Positions 15,801 to 21,854 are shown, counted from the stretch's first letter. The stretch is 64,000 nucleotides of DNA from Thalassospira profundimaris (GCF_003326795.1 NZ_JPWI01000001.1:806001-870000), one strand, 5' to 3'. The notes: a model not told the origin generated them from the letters alone. Translations and numbers: made by a program.

Positions 15801-18800
15801 AAACACCGGAAGCCCGGGTGTTGACGGTACGGGTGATCTGGCCGGTATCAGCGGCAAGAATATCTCCGACGATACCTTCATCGGGGGCGAGGGTCAGGAT
15901 ACCCTCAACATGACCGGTGGCAGCGATGCGCTGATCCTTGATGGTTCGAAACTTGGTGATGGCCAGACCACCACGCCGACGGTTGAAACCCGCACGCTCG
16001 GTCTGACAGAATCGGCAAGTACTGCAGACGTTCAGGCCGCATGGTCGGATGCCAACCTTTATGCCTTTGATTTCGGAACGTCGTTTGTTGATGAAAACGG
16101 CAAGCTGAACCTTGCTGCGGCCGATGACACCGTGACCTTTAACGGCAACGGCATCGGCAATGATGGCGGCAGCCCGGCAGGCAGCCAGATCAACCACGAC
16201 GGCACGACCGGCGAAAGCGAAGCGGTTGTTGTCGATCTTGGTGCAGATGCCACCACGGCAACGGTCCAGATTTCCAACCTTTACGCCAACGAAGCCAGCG
16301 GTGAAGTCGGTTCCTGGCAGGCCTTTGATGCCCAGGGCAATCTGGTTGCTTCGGGTACGCTTGATGCATCGACCATCGATTACACCAGCGGCGGCCTTGG
16401 CACGGCAACCATTTCGGTCACCGACACTGCGGGCAACCCGGTTGAATTCCGTTACATCGCGTTTGAAAGCGAACCTTATGCCGATGGCACCAGCGGTTCG
16501 GACAGCAGCGACTTCTTCGTCCGTTCCATCAGCTTTGACACCATTGTTGATGAGACGACCACCGATGGCGCACGCCTTGACGGGGTTGAGGTCATTAATG
16601 CCGGTGACGGCAATGACGTTGTCGATCTGACCAGCGATACGATTTCCTATGGCGATGTCACCATCAATGGCGGTGCGGGCACCGATACCCTGTGGGGTAA
16701 CGCAGGCAACGACACCATCAGCGGTGAACTGGGCGATGACAACATCCACGGTGGTGCTGGCGACGACTTCCTTGATGGCGGCTATGGCGATGACGTGATC
16801 AATGGCGGTGTTGGCAATGACACGCTGCTTGGCGGTACGGGCGAAGACGAACTTCGTGGCGGTGCCGGTGACGACACCATCGTCGGTGGTGCTGATGTTG
16901 ATACGGTTATCTATGACGACGCGACTGAAGGCGTTAACGTCGATCTGGGCAGTTACACCGCAACAGGTGGTGCCGGTAACGATGCGATCTATCAGGTCGA
17001 AAATGTCACCGGCTCGGATTACGACGACACCATCACCGGTGATAGCAAGGCCAACATCCTTGACGGTGGTGCGGGTGACGACACGCTGGCAGGTGGTGCG
17101 GGCAATGATACGCTTCGCGGTGGCGACGGCAACGATACTGCCGATTACAGCAACGCAACCGGTGCGGTAAATGCCAACCTGTTGACCGGCACAGCCAACG
17201 TCGGAGCAACCGAAACCGACAAGCTTTCAAGCATTGAAAACCTGATCGGCTCAAGCGGTAACGATACCCTGACCGGTTCTGATGACACCAACACCCTGAC
17301 CGGTGGTCTGGGCAATGACATCCTTGTCGGTAATGGCGGTGATGACCTTCTTGAAGGTGGCGCAGGCGACGACAGCCTTGAAGGTGGTCTGGGCGATGAC
17401 ACCCTTGATGGCGGTGATGGCAGCGATGTCATCAATGCGGGTGAGGGTGCCGACATTGTTGATGGTGGTGCAGGCAACGATACCGTCTTTGCCGGTGCGG
17501 GCGATGATACCCTTGCCGGTGGCGAAGGGGACGATACCCTTGATCTGACCGAGGCGACCAGCGGCGCGACTGTTGATCTTGGTGCTGGTACTGCAAGTTC
17601 GACCGAAACCGGTAATGACACGATTTCGGGCTTTGAAAATGTTATCGGCTCGGCGGCGAATGACACGATCACCGGCAGCGATGGTGTGAACACCATTTCT
17701 GCTGGCGACGGTGCTGACATTATTGATGACGGTGCAGGCAATGACGTTGTCAATGCCGGGGCCGGCAATGATACCCTGATCGCGGCAGCTGGCGACGACA
17801 CCCTTTCGGGCGGTGCAGGTGAAGACACCCTGGATATGAGTGGCGCAAACGGTGCCACGGTTGATCTGGGTGCCGGTACCGCGACCTCGGCTGAAACCGG
17901 AACAGACAGCATCAGCAGCATCGAGAATGTCATCGGATCGGATGGTAATGATGTTCTGACCGGTTCGAGTGGTGACAACACCATTCTGGGTGGCGCAGGC
18001 GACGACACCATCGAAGGCGGTGCCGGTGGCGACTACCTTGATGGTGGTGAAGGCCGCGATACGCTGAGCTACGAAGGTTCGGACGCGGGCGTTGAGATTT
18101 ACCTTGGCGAAACCGATGCCAATGCCCAGACACCGGGTGAAGCCGGTCGTGCATATGGCGGCGATGCCGCGGGTGATATCCTTGCCAACTTCGAAAAAGT
18201 TATCGCCTCGGCCCATGACGACTATGTCTATGGCAACAGCCAGAACAACGAAGTTGATCTGGGCGACGGTAACGATACGTTCGATAACGTCGAAGCCGAT
18301 GTCAGTGAAGACACCATTGATGGCGGTCTGGGTAATGACACCATCTGGGCCGGTGACGGTGCCGATACCCTGATGGGTGGCGACGGCAACGATTACCTGA
18401 ACGGCGAAAAAGGTGATGACGTCCTTGATGGTGGTGCCGGTACGGACCGCCTGATCGGTGGCGAAGGCAATGACACGCTTGACGGCGGCGAAGGCGACGA
18501 CACCCTGACCGGTGGTTCGGGGGCTGACCTTATTGAAGTCAGCAGCCTGATCGGTGACAAGGTGGTAACCGACTTCAACACCAGCGTTGACCAGATTTCG
18601 CTTGATGCACTGGATATCAGCACATGGTCGGAACTGGCACCGCTTCTGTCCGAAGTGAATGGCAACACGGTCATTGATCTGGGCGCAGAAGGCTCGGTCA
18701 CGCTGCTGGGCGTGCGCCTGAATGATGTTTCGGCGGATATGTTTGTCGGCATCGAAAATGACGGTGGCGCAACGCCGTTTGACGATGTCCTGATCGGCAC

Positions 18801-21800
18801 CAGCGAAGACGACTATATCGACGCCCTTGCCGGGAATGACGTTGTTGATGGCGGTGCCGGGAATGACACCATCAATGGCATGGAAGGTGACGACAACCTT
18901 TCGGGTGGTACGGGCGATGACACCATCACCGGTGGCAGCGGCAATGACGTTGTTTCGGGTGGTGATGGCAACGATACCCTTGATGGTAACGAAGGCCACG
19001 ATGTGATTTCGGGCGGTGCTGGTGACGATACCCTTGTTGGTGGCAGCGGCAACGACGTCATGGATGGCGGCGGCGGTGACGATTACATCGACGGCATGGA
19101 AGGTGATGACACCATCACCGGTGGCGATGAAACCGATACCATTTATGGCTCGGCCGGGAATGACAGCCTTGACGGTGAAGGCGGCGACGACGTCATTTAT
19201 GGTGGCGATGACAGTGACAGCATTGCAGGTGGTGCAGGCAATGACCTTCTGTCGGGTGATGCCGGTAATGACACGCTTGATGGCGGCATTGGCAACGATA
19301 CGCTTTTGGGCGGTGACGGCGACGATACGCTGCGCGGTGGTGATGGTGACGACGTTCTGTCGGGCGGTGCTGGCAACGACCTTATGGATGGTGGTGCCGG
19401 TAACGATACCCTGACCGGAACCGATGGTGCCGATACCCTTTTGGGTGGTGATGGCAATGATACGCTTGATGGCGGTGCAGGTGATGACACCTATACCGGC
19501 GGCAATGGCGCGGATCAGATCCTTGTATCCAATAATTCCGGCGACAAGGTCGTACACGGCTTCAACCCGAACGAAGATCAGATCAACCTGGCAGCACTTG
19601 ATGTTGATGACTGGGCCGAACTTCAGGGGCTGATGACCGAGGTGAATGGCAACACGGTCATTGATCTCAATGGTCAGGGGACGCTTACCCTTGTCGGCAT
19701 CACGATCAGCCAGCTCAATGCAGACGTATTTGTCGGTATCGAGGCTTCAAGTGGCCCGACCCCGTATGATGACCTGCTTTATGGCACCAGCAACAATGAC
19801 ACGATCGCGGCCCTTTCGGGTGATGACACGGTCTATGGCCTGAATGGTCAGGACACGCTGACCGGCATGGAAGGCAATGACAGCCTTTATGGTGGCGATG
19901 GTGATGACGTTCTTGGCGGTGACGAGGGCGATGACCTTGTCGAAGGCGGCAGCGGTCAGGACACCATTACTGGCGGTACGGGCAACGATACGCTTGACGG
20001 TGGTTCGGGTGATGACCGGGTCTGGGGTGGTGACGGCAATGACACCATCATCGGTGGACAGGGTCAGGACAAGCTGTATGGCGAAGCAGGTAACGATACC
20101 ATTTCGGGCGGTACCGGCGACGATACCCTGTATGGCGGTGCGGGTTCTGACGTCCTTGAGGGCGGCGAGAACAATGACAGGCTCTATGGCGGTGATGATG
20201 CCGATACGCTCATCGGCGGCAATGGCGATGACAAGCTGTATGGCGATGCCGGGAATGACACCCTGATTGGTGGGGCCGGGCATGACACGCTTGTCGGTGG
20301 GGCTGGTCGCGATACCGCAAGCTATGCCGATGCGACCTCGGCGGTGGCGGTCAGTCTTGAAAGTGGCTCGGCTGTCGGCGGTGCAGGCAATGATATCCTG
20401 TCCTCGATCGAAGACCTGATTGGCTCTAACTTTAATGATTACCTGTTTGGTGATGATGGTTCGAACCTGCTGTCGGGTCTGGATGGCAATGACGTGCTTG
20501 GCGGGGACGCCGGGGATGACACCATCTGGGGTGGTGCAGGCAATGATACGATCAATGGCGGCACCGGTTCGGACCTGATTGATGCCGGTGCCGGTAATGA
20601 CACCATCGAATATCAGAAAGATGCGACCTGGAGCAGCAGCTACGCTGCCAAGAATGTTGGCGATCCGAATATGGCGGGTTCCAACGAACAGGTTAACCTT
20701 TCGGGCTATAACCGTTCGCAAGATATCATTGATGGTGGCGACGGTACCGATACCCTGTCGATGACCAGCGGCAATGATGCCCTGTTCCTTGATGACACCT
20801 TTACCGATCCGGGCACCAGCCCGCGCATTTCGAATGTCGAAGTGATTGATGCCGGTAACGGCGATGACATCATCGATCTGACCAGCGAGACCCACAGCTA
20901 TGGTGATGTGACGATCCTTGGTGGTACCGGTGACGATATTGTCTGGAGCAATGCGGGCGATGACGTTATCGACGGCGGCGCAGGGAACGACAGCCTGTGG
21001 GGCGGATCGGGTGCAGATACCCTGATCGGTGGCGATGGTACGGACGTTCTCAATGGCGGGGCCGGTGATGACGTTCTGCAATACAATGCCGATGATACCT
21101 GGGGCAACAGCTGGTACGCGCTCAATGACGGTTCGCCAAGCGAAGACGGTCATCAGCACGACAATGGCTGGGGTCATGACAACCACAATGGCAACGGCTG
21201 GGGCCATGATGAAGGTGGCGACGATGGTACCGGCGAATATGTCAATCTGGGCGGTTACAACCAGTCCAATGATGTCTTTATCGGTGGCGAGGGTGTCGAC
21301 ACCCTTAAGATGACCAGCGGCGATGATGCCTTGTTCCTGCGTGACTCTGTCAGTGATGGTGCTTCGAATGTCCGCATCAGCGGTATCGAGGTGATCGAGG
21401 CCGGTGATGGCAATGACATCATTGATCTGACCAGCGAGATCGAAAGCTATGGCGATGTCACCCTTGATGGCGGCGATGGTAACGATACGCTCTGGTCTAA
21501 TGCCGGGGATGATCTGTTGCTTGGTGGTGCCGGTAATGACCATCTTTATGGCAGTGCCGGGGATGACACCCTGACCGGTGGAACGGGTTGGGATACGTTC
21601 CAGATCGGTAAAACCGACGGTCATGACATCATCACCGACTTCACGCCGGGCGAAGACATCATTGATCTGTCTGAATGGAACTACAATAACTTCAACCAGA
21701 TCCAGGACGACATGCATCTCGATGTTGACGGCAATGTTGTCATCGAACTTGGCAATGATGCGTCTGTGACCCTGATGGGGATTAACGACCCGGATGAACT

Positions 21801-21831
21801 TGATGCCGATGATTTCGGATTTGGCAGCTGA
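1..21831 (+). CDS. Giant RTX (hemolysin-type calcium-binding repeat) secreted protein, 5' end outside window
   Basis: The frame is open from base 1 to the TGA ending at 21831, so at least 7,276 residues are encoded and the true start lies upstream. Residues 1 to about 270 are a Ser/Thr/Gly/Asp/Glu-rich linker. From about base 820 the protein consists of glycine/aspartate nonapeptides of the form GGxGxDxLx, which in RTX proteins fold into calcium-filled beta-rolls. They are separated by ~70-residue spacers of the type 'D-T-x-D-Y-S ... V-D-L ... G-T-A-T-G ... I-E-N-V-x-G-S' and by about 12 modules containing 'T/S-D-F ... D-x-I-x-L'. I noticed no cysteine, and the protein is very acidic. The end (D-D-F-G-F-G-S) is acidic then aromatic/small, as in type I secretion substrates. 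By family it should be an extracellular adhesin or matrix protein exported by an ABC-type (HlyBD/TolC) system. No such exporter is in the window. Adhesin function is inference. Confidence 0.93.
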   Translation, partial: GSSAGETGSGDTTSGDTDAGDTGTDSTNGGAAAETGTGSDGSDNSSDTRTDTTGGSSGVDTSGTETSGTDSSGTETSDTGASETETDSASGSDTTSGSDGSDTLGAGEGTTGGSDTGTDGASGSDTTAGGDGSDTTSSGTESSGGDGATAQEDNSTSGAQAGADTTGTGATDGSSSESNADSGSGDTSPGGIDETGASDGSASGGADAESGTDQTGGTDTTAQSETTEGDGAGTDTGATSEGGETASESNDGSSATDGGEDTGATAFDNTPTAGDDLVQGGDEADVFGGGAGNDTLQGNGGDDTLEGNVGDDLLQGAEGNDVLRGEAGNDVLQGGDGDDSLDGGDGNDVLQGGSGNDLLIGGDGNDVMAGGSGNDFLRGGAGDDHIQGGSGTDTVSYSDATSAVTVDLSSETATGGAGNDVVQMVENVVGSDYDDHLTGDDANNVLEGGAGIDTLTGGAGDDTLTGGSGNDDFELTENFGNDTITDFSGSEDIIDLSRLGIQDFATLQTMMSDDGNGNTVIDFGDQGVLTLEGVSSDSLVADDFRGFGRIFESENDDVEGGTDGSDAIYGYGGNDTLGGGDGDDVVSGGYGDDTVSGGAGNDTLRGQEGIDTVDYSGATGGVQVDLEAGTATGADGNDVLDRIENAIGSGYDDEIYGDSGVNVLSGGDGNDTLVGRGGNDTLDGGAGDDLFVGEDGYDTIIGGEGSDTLDLSAFDAAQEVHLTSGTARDTGTGETDSISSIENVITGAGDDTVIGSSDDNVISTGAGDDSVRAIGGNDTVDGGEGNDTISFGSQNGLNVNLATGTAVTDSGVSEISNFENVVGTGNVDIITGDDGNNILSGQNGDDTLAGGGGDDTLLGGDGFDTVDYSNVDGGVQVDLVNGAATGDGTDTLSSIENVVSGSGNDVVYGNSQGNIIDTGAGDDTVYGSGGIDTLIGGEGTDTLSYNSGVDDTLNPGISVDLEAGTVTGSNFVDLISGFEEIEGSSGADTMLGSDGDDIFVGGAGNDTLDGRAGDDTLTGGSGADTFVVSPDSGNDVVTDFDPAFDVIDIQGIDGLELFSDIADFIGEDAAGNATITVGDAVITLEGVDPNSLTYANFAGIRSLEGTEQKDILEGTSRSDVINAKAGHDTVTGGAGNDTIDGGSGNDVISGGSGSDTITGGDGNDAITGGTGSDVLDGGEGTDTLSYQDLATGVTVDLEANQATAGTDTDIVSNFENVTGSSYNDTISGDENANTLRGGVGDDVLEGRGGDDELLGGVGEDTLAGGEGNDILNGETGDDTVTYEDASGGVTVDLAAGTATGADGDDTLIDIENLIGSGHDDVLTGSVLANSIDGGAGDDIIDSGAGSDVVTGGEGADTFVLSNISDEVVVTDFDPAEDKIDLSGFGIPNFEALKKLISTNENGDAVITVNDSTMVLTGVSPDDLGADNFVDIDSLGATDGDDVLQGTSHEEIIDGLGGNDTINGGAGDDTIYGNNGDDTLSGGQGSDVIDGGDGQDTVDYKGTGAVTVNLETGTGGIAGEDTLIDIENVSGSNQKDIITGNDGANTLSGNAGDDTIAGGAGDDVLLGGVGNDKLVGGAGDDALVGGDGIDLADYSAAEGGVTVDLSSGTASGADGNDTLASIENVTGSDHDDTLIGDDANNTLSGGAGDDVLDGGAGNDLLIGGAGDDIIQGGDGVDTVSYEKGDAVSVDLSEGTATRADGTDTISGVENVTGSNFADTITGDDGNNIIKAGGGADTITGGAGDDTLTGGAGADVYVVRPNDGADTVTDFAVGEDQIDITGLGIDTYGELYEMMSENENGDLVIDFGEGTSMVLQGVGLDDITADNFIGVRDIVGTSGDDTMFGTDGQDTLSGLDGNDTIYGLEDNDSIFGGAGDDTLIGGDGNDILDGGDGIDTADYSDETGQVNVDLNAGAATGSGGSDSLRNIENIVSGAGNDHLTGSSGDNLLVGGEGDDVLEGLDGDDTLVGGAGSDTVSYANAEGGVSVNLEEQTATGAAGDDTLSGIENIVGSAHDDTLAGDSGDNNINAGAGNDTIIATGGDDILRGHAGIDTVDYGNATGGIVADLEAGTVTGLGTDKVENIENLTGSDFNDTITGNQFNNVLSGEDGDDTLSGGNGDDTLLGGAGNDLLDGGKGSDLIDGGDGIDTVDYSEEQHGVEINLGTGETDAETGDTVLNVENVIGSARADTITGSDANNTILSGSGDDVLRGSAGDDVIDGGAGQDVIDYSDSTTGVDVDLEAGTTQKADGTDLISNVEDVTGSDANDSIAGSDSANTLTGGAGDDIIDGRGGDDLIAGGEGNDTLSGGDGTDTLDYSDATGGQTIDLASGTASGADGDDTISGFENVTGTEYADTITGDEAANVILGGAGNDMLIGGAGNDVLNGGAGDDSFVGELGDDTYIGGEGADTLDYSDAQSGLNINLQTNIATGDDTGTDTFSGIEQIIGSDHDDVVTGGSGNDTVLAGAGDDTLTGGAGDDILSGGDGNDRIAGGSGRDILDGGAGEDTLSFADEGGVSVDLQTGVTSTGDTISNFENIDGSVGDDTLRGDGNRNTLKGGQGNDLLDGRAGDDVLLGGAGDDTLRGGAGSDTIDGGEGVDTLDLSDLDGDQTVDFNAGTATDGTDTDTFTNIENVTTGDGNDLILGDDNGNVIDAGDGDNTVDGGAGADTITTGDGADLVDGGAGNDTISTGAGADTIQGGDGNDVISSGSGDDLIEGGAGNDTISAGSGSDIIDGGAGNDTILSGAGDDTIIGGDGLDTASYIDSESGVTVDTSNDTVSGTSTGTDTLDGIEIVRGSEFNDTFIGGGQSDTFIGGAGDDTFDAGAGNDTLTLGSGSDQVIFNPGDGNDTITDFNVGQDAIDLTSFNIAGYDALEELFGTDANGDLTINLESGDTITLKGVSASQLSADNFIGVDVRLGTDDADEMIGGDGDDIINAQGGDDTVDGGLGNDRLIGGDGNDTLDGGAGNDTLVGGAGSDILVGGDGNDTVDYSTEGAGIVADLENGTVTGGDGNDVLDGVENVIGTLHDDTLIGNDQNNTLSGLDGDDTLVGGSGDDVIDGGEGSDTVDYSTATQGVQIDLNAGTATGQGTDSLNDIENVVGSDYNDVIKGDAASNTISSGAGGDAIDAGAGDDVIDAGDGVDEVSGGDGNDIIDGGAGGDILLGEAGDDTISSGDGDDIVEGGTGDDWVYGDAGDDILDGGDGDLDTVDYSNVDGGVTVDLVKEYATGAAGDDIVRNFERVIGTDYADTLIGSDGINTLDGGSGNDTLFGGAGDDVIITGAGEDMIVLKPGGGHDTATDFDVQKDMIDLSAYGIEDYATLRDQMFDDENGNAVITVGDDSITLEGVSVDDLGPENFFGYDVIYGTEFEDNITGSQISDEIHALESDDIVDGKAGNDDIYGNEGNDTLIGGAGDDTLRGGDGSDTADYSDTTEGVTVDLGAGTATGEAGNDTLESIENVTGGDGDDVLIGDENANILDGGEGNDTVYGNGGDDTLIGGEGEDVLSYEGAESGVTVDLDAGTATGGAGNDVIDGFETLIGSDHDDTLAGNDANNVIDGGAGNDTLSGGAGDDTLIGGAGNDMVDYSDQTDGVVVDLENGTGAATDGTDTLDGIEGATGGAGDDTLTGSTGDNILAGGAGNDTLSGGAGNDTLAGGEGADLIDGGAGDDVLSFEGDSVAADGETTDHVGSPTTDGTGEVADISGKNLSDDSFVGGEGNDTLVAGAGDDAIILDRDHENGAANPAIVDIENIDAGDGNDVVDLTSNVHSYGDVTIDGGAGDDTIWSNDGDDVISGGEGADNINGGAGNDVIDGGADDDIINGGEGTDTIDGGAGNDTIAAGAGDDILIGGDGDDTLDLSGADGATIDLGAGTASSDATGTDSIDGFENVIATDGDDTISGSDANNTIDAGAGNDTVTLDAGNDNLDGGEGVDTLDLSGTTGGVTVDLAAGTASGANTGSDTIANFENVTGSDDADTLTGSDGDNVIDGGAGNDVIDGGAGDDVLAGGAGDDTLAAGDGNDTLSGGAGSDTFVFEDGTDSDLVSDFDLGADVISLPDLGISTWTELQPLLSDGADGVVISLPSGGTVTLAGVAVDDLTPDHFEGIDNVGTPGEDTLGGGDGDDSVDAGDGDDTVDGGGGDDTLQGGGGSDTVDGGDGNDSIDGGDGDDTVGGGDGDDTVGGGSGNDTLSGGGGSDTLDGGDGDDVLQFEADRTGHAGDSTDHVGSPGVDGTGDVAGLEGLGISDDQFNGGEGVDTLLGTSGADAIILDADHADGSNAPAISDIEVIDTGAGDDVVDLTSQTDGYGDVTVNAGTGNDTVWTSAGNDEINAGDGDDVIHDGAGNDVVDAGAGNDIIEGSLGNDTIDGGDGIDLLDLSDADGVNVDLGAGTAQSDAFGSDSVANIENVAGSGGDDIITGSDAVNVIDGGAGNDTLDGGAGNDTVIAGAGDDTVLAGAGDDTLAGDDGIDTLDMAGADGAVVDLAAGTASSTETGNDTISGFENVTGSDSADTITGSDGANTIASGAGDDVVDGGAGDDVIDGGAGNDSLLGGAGNDTIDGGAGDDRIDAGLGDDTLTGGAGADTFSFADGTDDDLVSDFTVGEDQIALPDSGVTSWTELRDMLSNGPDGAVITLPSGGTVTLAGVAVEDLGPGDFEGIDNVPTEGNDSLGGSGGDDTVDGGGGDDTLSGGGGNDTLGGGEGDDTIDGGTGNDTLSGGDGTDTLDGGDGDDVLEFGADGTGQAGDSTDHVGSPGVDGTGDVAGLEGLGVSDDVYDGGAGVDTLVGTSGGDAIILDSDHANGAANPSIVDVEVINTGDGDDVVDLTSQVHAYGDVTVNAGTGDDTVWTSAGNDEINAGDGNDHINAGAGNDIVDAGAGNDTVVGDAGNDTLIGGEGTDTLDMSDVGVDVAVNLENGTADSSETGSDIVSGFENLITGSGDDTVTGSAANDTITTGDGADTIDGGDGIDLIDGGAGNDVISDGAGSDLVMAGSGNDTVVAGSGNDSLDGGDGVDTLDMSGASGDAVVDLGAGTATSAETGNDQISNFENVTTGAGDDQITGSNADNVINAGAGSDTIDGGAGDDTVWGGAGADTFVFADGTDDDVVSDFTRGEDKLSIDDLGIERWADLVPLLSENGNGDAVLNLPAGGTVTLVGVGLSDLSADDFTNITDGATPYDDVLEGTDGDDTIDALAGNDTVTGGAGDDTLLGNDGSDTIDGGTGSDSIDGGAGNDTLEGGAGDDAITGGADNDTLSGGAGDDTLDGGAGNDVLNFEADGAASTGDTTENTGSPGVDGTGDLAGISGKNISDDTFIGGEGQDTLNMTGGSDALILDGSKLGDGQTTTPTVETRTLGLTESASTADVQAAWSDANLYAFDFGTSFVDENGKLNLAAADDTVTFNGNGIGNDGGSPAGSQINHDGTTGESEAVVVDLGADATTATVQISNLYANEASGEVGSWQAFDAQGNLVASGTLDASTIDYTSGGLGTATISVTDTAGNPVEFRYIAFESEPYADGTSGSDSSDFFVRSISFDTIVDETTTDGARLDGVEVINAGDGNDVVDLTSDTISYGDVTINGGAGTDTLWGNAGNDTISGELGDDNIHGGAGDDFLDGGYGDDVINGGVGNDTLLGGTGEDELRGGAGDDTIVGGADVDTVIYDDATEGVNVDLGSYTATGGAGNDAIYQVENVTGSDYDDTITGDSKANILDGGAGDDTLAGGAGNDTLRGGDGNDTADYSNATGAVNANLLTGTANVGATETDKLSSIENLIGSSGNDTLTGSDDTNTLTGGLGNDILVGNGGDDLLEGGAGDDSLEGGLGDDTLDGGDGSDVINAGEGADIVDGGAGNDTVFAGAGDDTLAGGEGDDTLDLTEATSGATVDLGAGTASSTETGNDTISGFENVIGSAANDTITGSDGVNTISAGDGADIIDDGAGNDVVNAGAGNDTLIAAAGDDTLSGGAGEDTLDMSGANGATVDLGAGTATSAETGTDSISSIENVIGSDGNDVLTGSSGDNTILGGAGDDTIEGGAGGDYLDGGEGRDTLSYEGSDAGVEIYLGETDANAQTPGEAGRAYGGDAAGDILANFEKVIASAHDDYVYGNSQNNEVDLGDGNDTFDNVEADVSEDTIDGGLGNDTIWAGDGADTLMGGDGNDYLNGEKGDDVLDGGAGTDRLIGGEGNDTLDGGEGDDTLTGGSGADLIEVSSLIGDKVVTDFNTSVDQISLDALDISTWSELAPLLSEVNGNTVIDLGAEGSVTLLGVRLNDVSADMFVGIENDGGATPFDDVLIGTSEDDYIDALAGNDVVDGGAGNDTINGMEGDDNLSGGTGDDTITGGSGNDVVSGGDGNDTLDGNEGHDVISGGAGDDTLVGGSGNDVMDGGGGDDYIDGMEGDDTITGGDETDTIYGSAGNDSLDGEGGDDVIYGGDDSDSIAGGAGNDLLSGDAGNDTLDGGIGNDTLLGGDGDDTLRGGDGDDVLSGGAGNDLMDGGAGNDTLTGTDGADTLLGGDGNDTLDGGAGDDTYTGGNGADQILVSNNSGDKVVHGFNPNEDQINLAALDVDDWAELQGLMTEVNGNTVIDLNGQGTLTLVGITISQLNADVFVGIEASSGPTPYDDLLYGTSNNDTIAALSGDDTVYGLNGQDTLTGMEGNDSLYGGDGDDVLGGDEGDDLVEGGSGQDTITGGTGNDTLDGGSGDDRVWGGDGNDTIIGGQGQDKLYGEAGNDTISGGTGDDTLYGGAGSDVLEGGENNDRLYGGDDADTLIGGNGDDKLYGDAGNDTLIGGAGHDTLVGGAGRDTASYADATSAVAVSLESGSAVGGAGNDILSSIEDLIGSNFNDYLFGDDGSNLLSGLDGNDVLGGDAGDDTIWGGAGNDTINGGTGSDLIDAGAGNDTIEYQKDATWSSSYAAKNVGDPNMAGSNEQVNLSGYNRSQDIIDGGDGTDTLSMTSGNDALFLDDTFTDPGTSPRISNVEVIDAGNGDDIIDLTSETHSYGDVTILGGTGDDIVWSNAGDDVIDGGAGNDSLWGGSGADTLIGGDGTDVLNGGAGDDVLQYNADDTWGNSWYALNDGSPSEDGHQHDNGWGHDNHNGNGWGHDEGGDDGTGEYVNLGGYNQSNDVFIGGEGVDTLKMTSGDDALFLRDSVSDGASNVRISGIEVIEAGDGNDIIDLTSEIESYGDVTLDGGDGNDTLWSNAGDDLLLGGAGNDHLYGSAGDDTLTGGTGWDTFQIGKTDGHDIITDFTPGEDIIDLSEWNYNNFNQIQDDMHLDVDGNVVIELGNDASVTLMGINDPDELDADDFGFGS
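12050..16700 (+). repeat. Three tandem ~1.5-1.65 kb supermodules inside the RTX gene
   Basis: The same series of modules occurs three times in a row: 'DGTD..LVSDF', then 'GGTVTLAGV', a dense RTX block, 'STDHVGSPGVDGTGD', 'DAIILD', 'VVDLTS', 'YGDVTVNAGTG.DTVWTSAGNDEINAGDG', then a VDL spacer. The repeats begin near 12050, 13700 and 15210. Copies 1 and 2 agree almost word for word over long stretches, including synonymous positions, which suggests a recent duplication. Copy 3 is more diverged and carries an inserted domain. Confidence 0.8.
15955..16590 (+). other. Non-RTX domain inserted into the third supermodule
   Basis: About 200 residues without the GGxGxD pattern interrupt the 'DALILD ... 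EVINAGDGNDVVDLTS' module that is continuous in the other copies. The insert has alternating hydrophobic strands, e.g. 'AVVVDLGADATTATVQISNL' and 'FRYIAFESEPYADG', and reads like a beta-sandwich. It may be a ligand- or carbohydrate-binding domain. That is inference from strand pattern only; I do not recognise the family. Confidence 0.6.
21145..21225 (+). other. His/Trp/Asn/Gly-rich insert near the RTX C-terminus
   Basis: The segment encodes repeated 'NGWGHD' with flanking 'HQHDN' and 'NHNGN', giving six histidines in about 25 residues in a protein otherwise almost devoid of histidine. It interrupts the last copy of the DALFL/VDLTS module. The previous copy near 20650 has a shorter linker at the same place. 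Confidence 0.7.
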
Positions 21832-21854
21832 TCGAACGCAATTTTACGCTAACA

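Larger units (their letters stand above)
820..21640 (+). repeat. RTX nonapeptide array with interspersed spacer modules
   Basis: The DNA encodes hundreds of near-repeats of GGxGxDxLx (typical codons GGT GGC GCG GGC AAT GAC ACC CTT). They occur in blocks of about 3-12 units broken by VDL/GTATG/IENV spacers. The 'T/S-D-F ... D-x-I-x-L' modules lie near bases 1450, 3110, 4110, 5295, 8535, 9870, 12095, 13745, 15262, 18570, 19555 and 21640. The last is the C-terminal one. The modules resemble the segment that often closes serralysin-like RTX domains. Positions were read by eye and are approximate. Confidence 0.85.

Noticed and set aside
820..21640. Dense short repeats that could be mistaken for a CRISPR array or minisatellite
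   Set aside because: Repeats are degenerate 27-base coding units in one open frame with codon-level variation; there is no constant repeat/unique spacer pattern.
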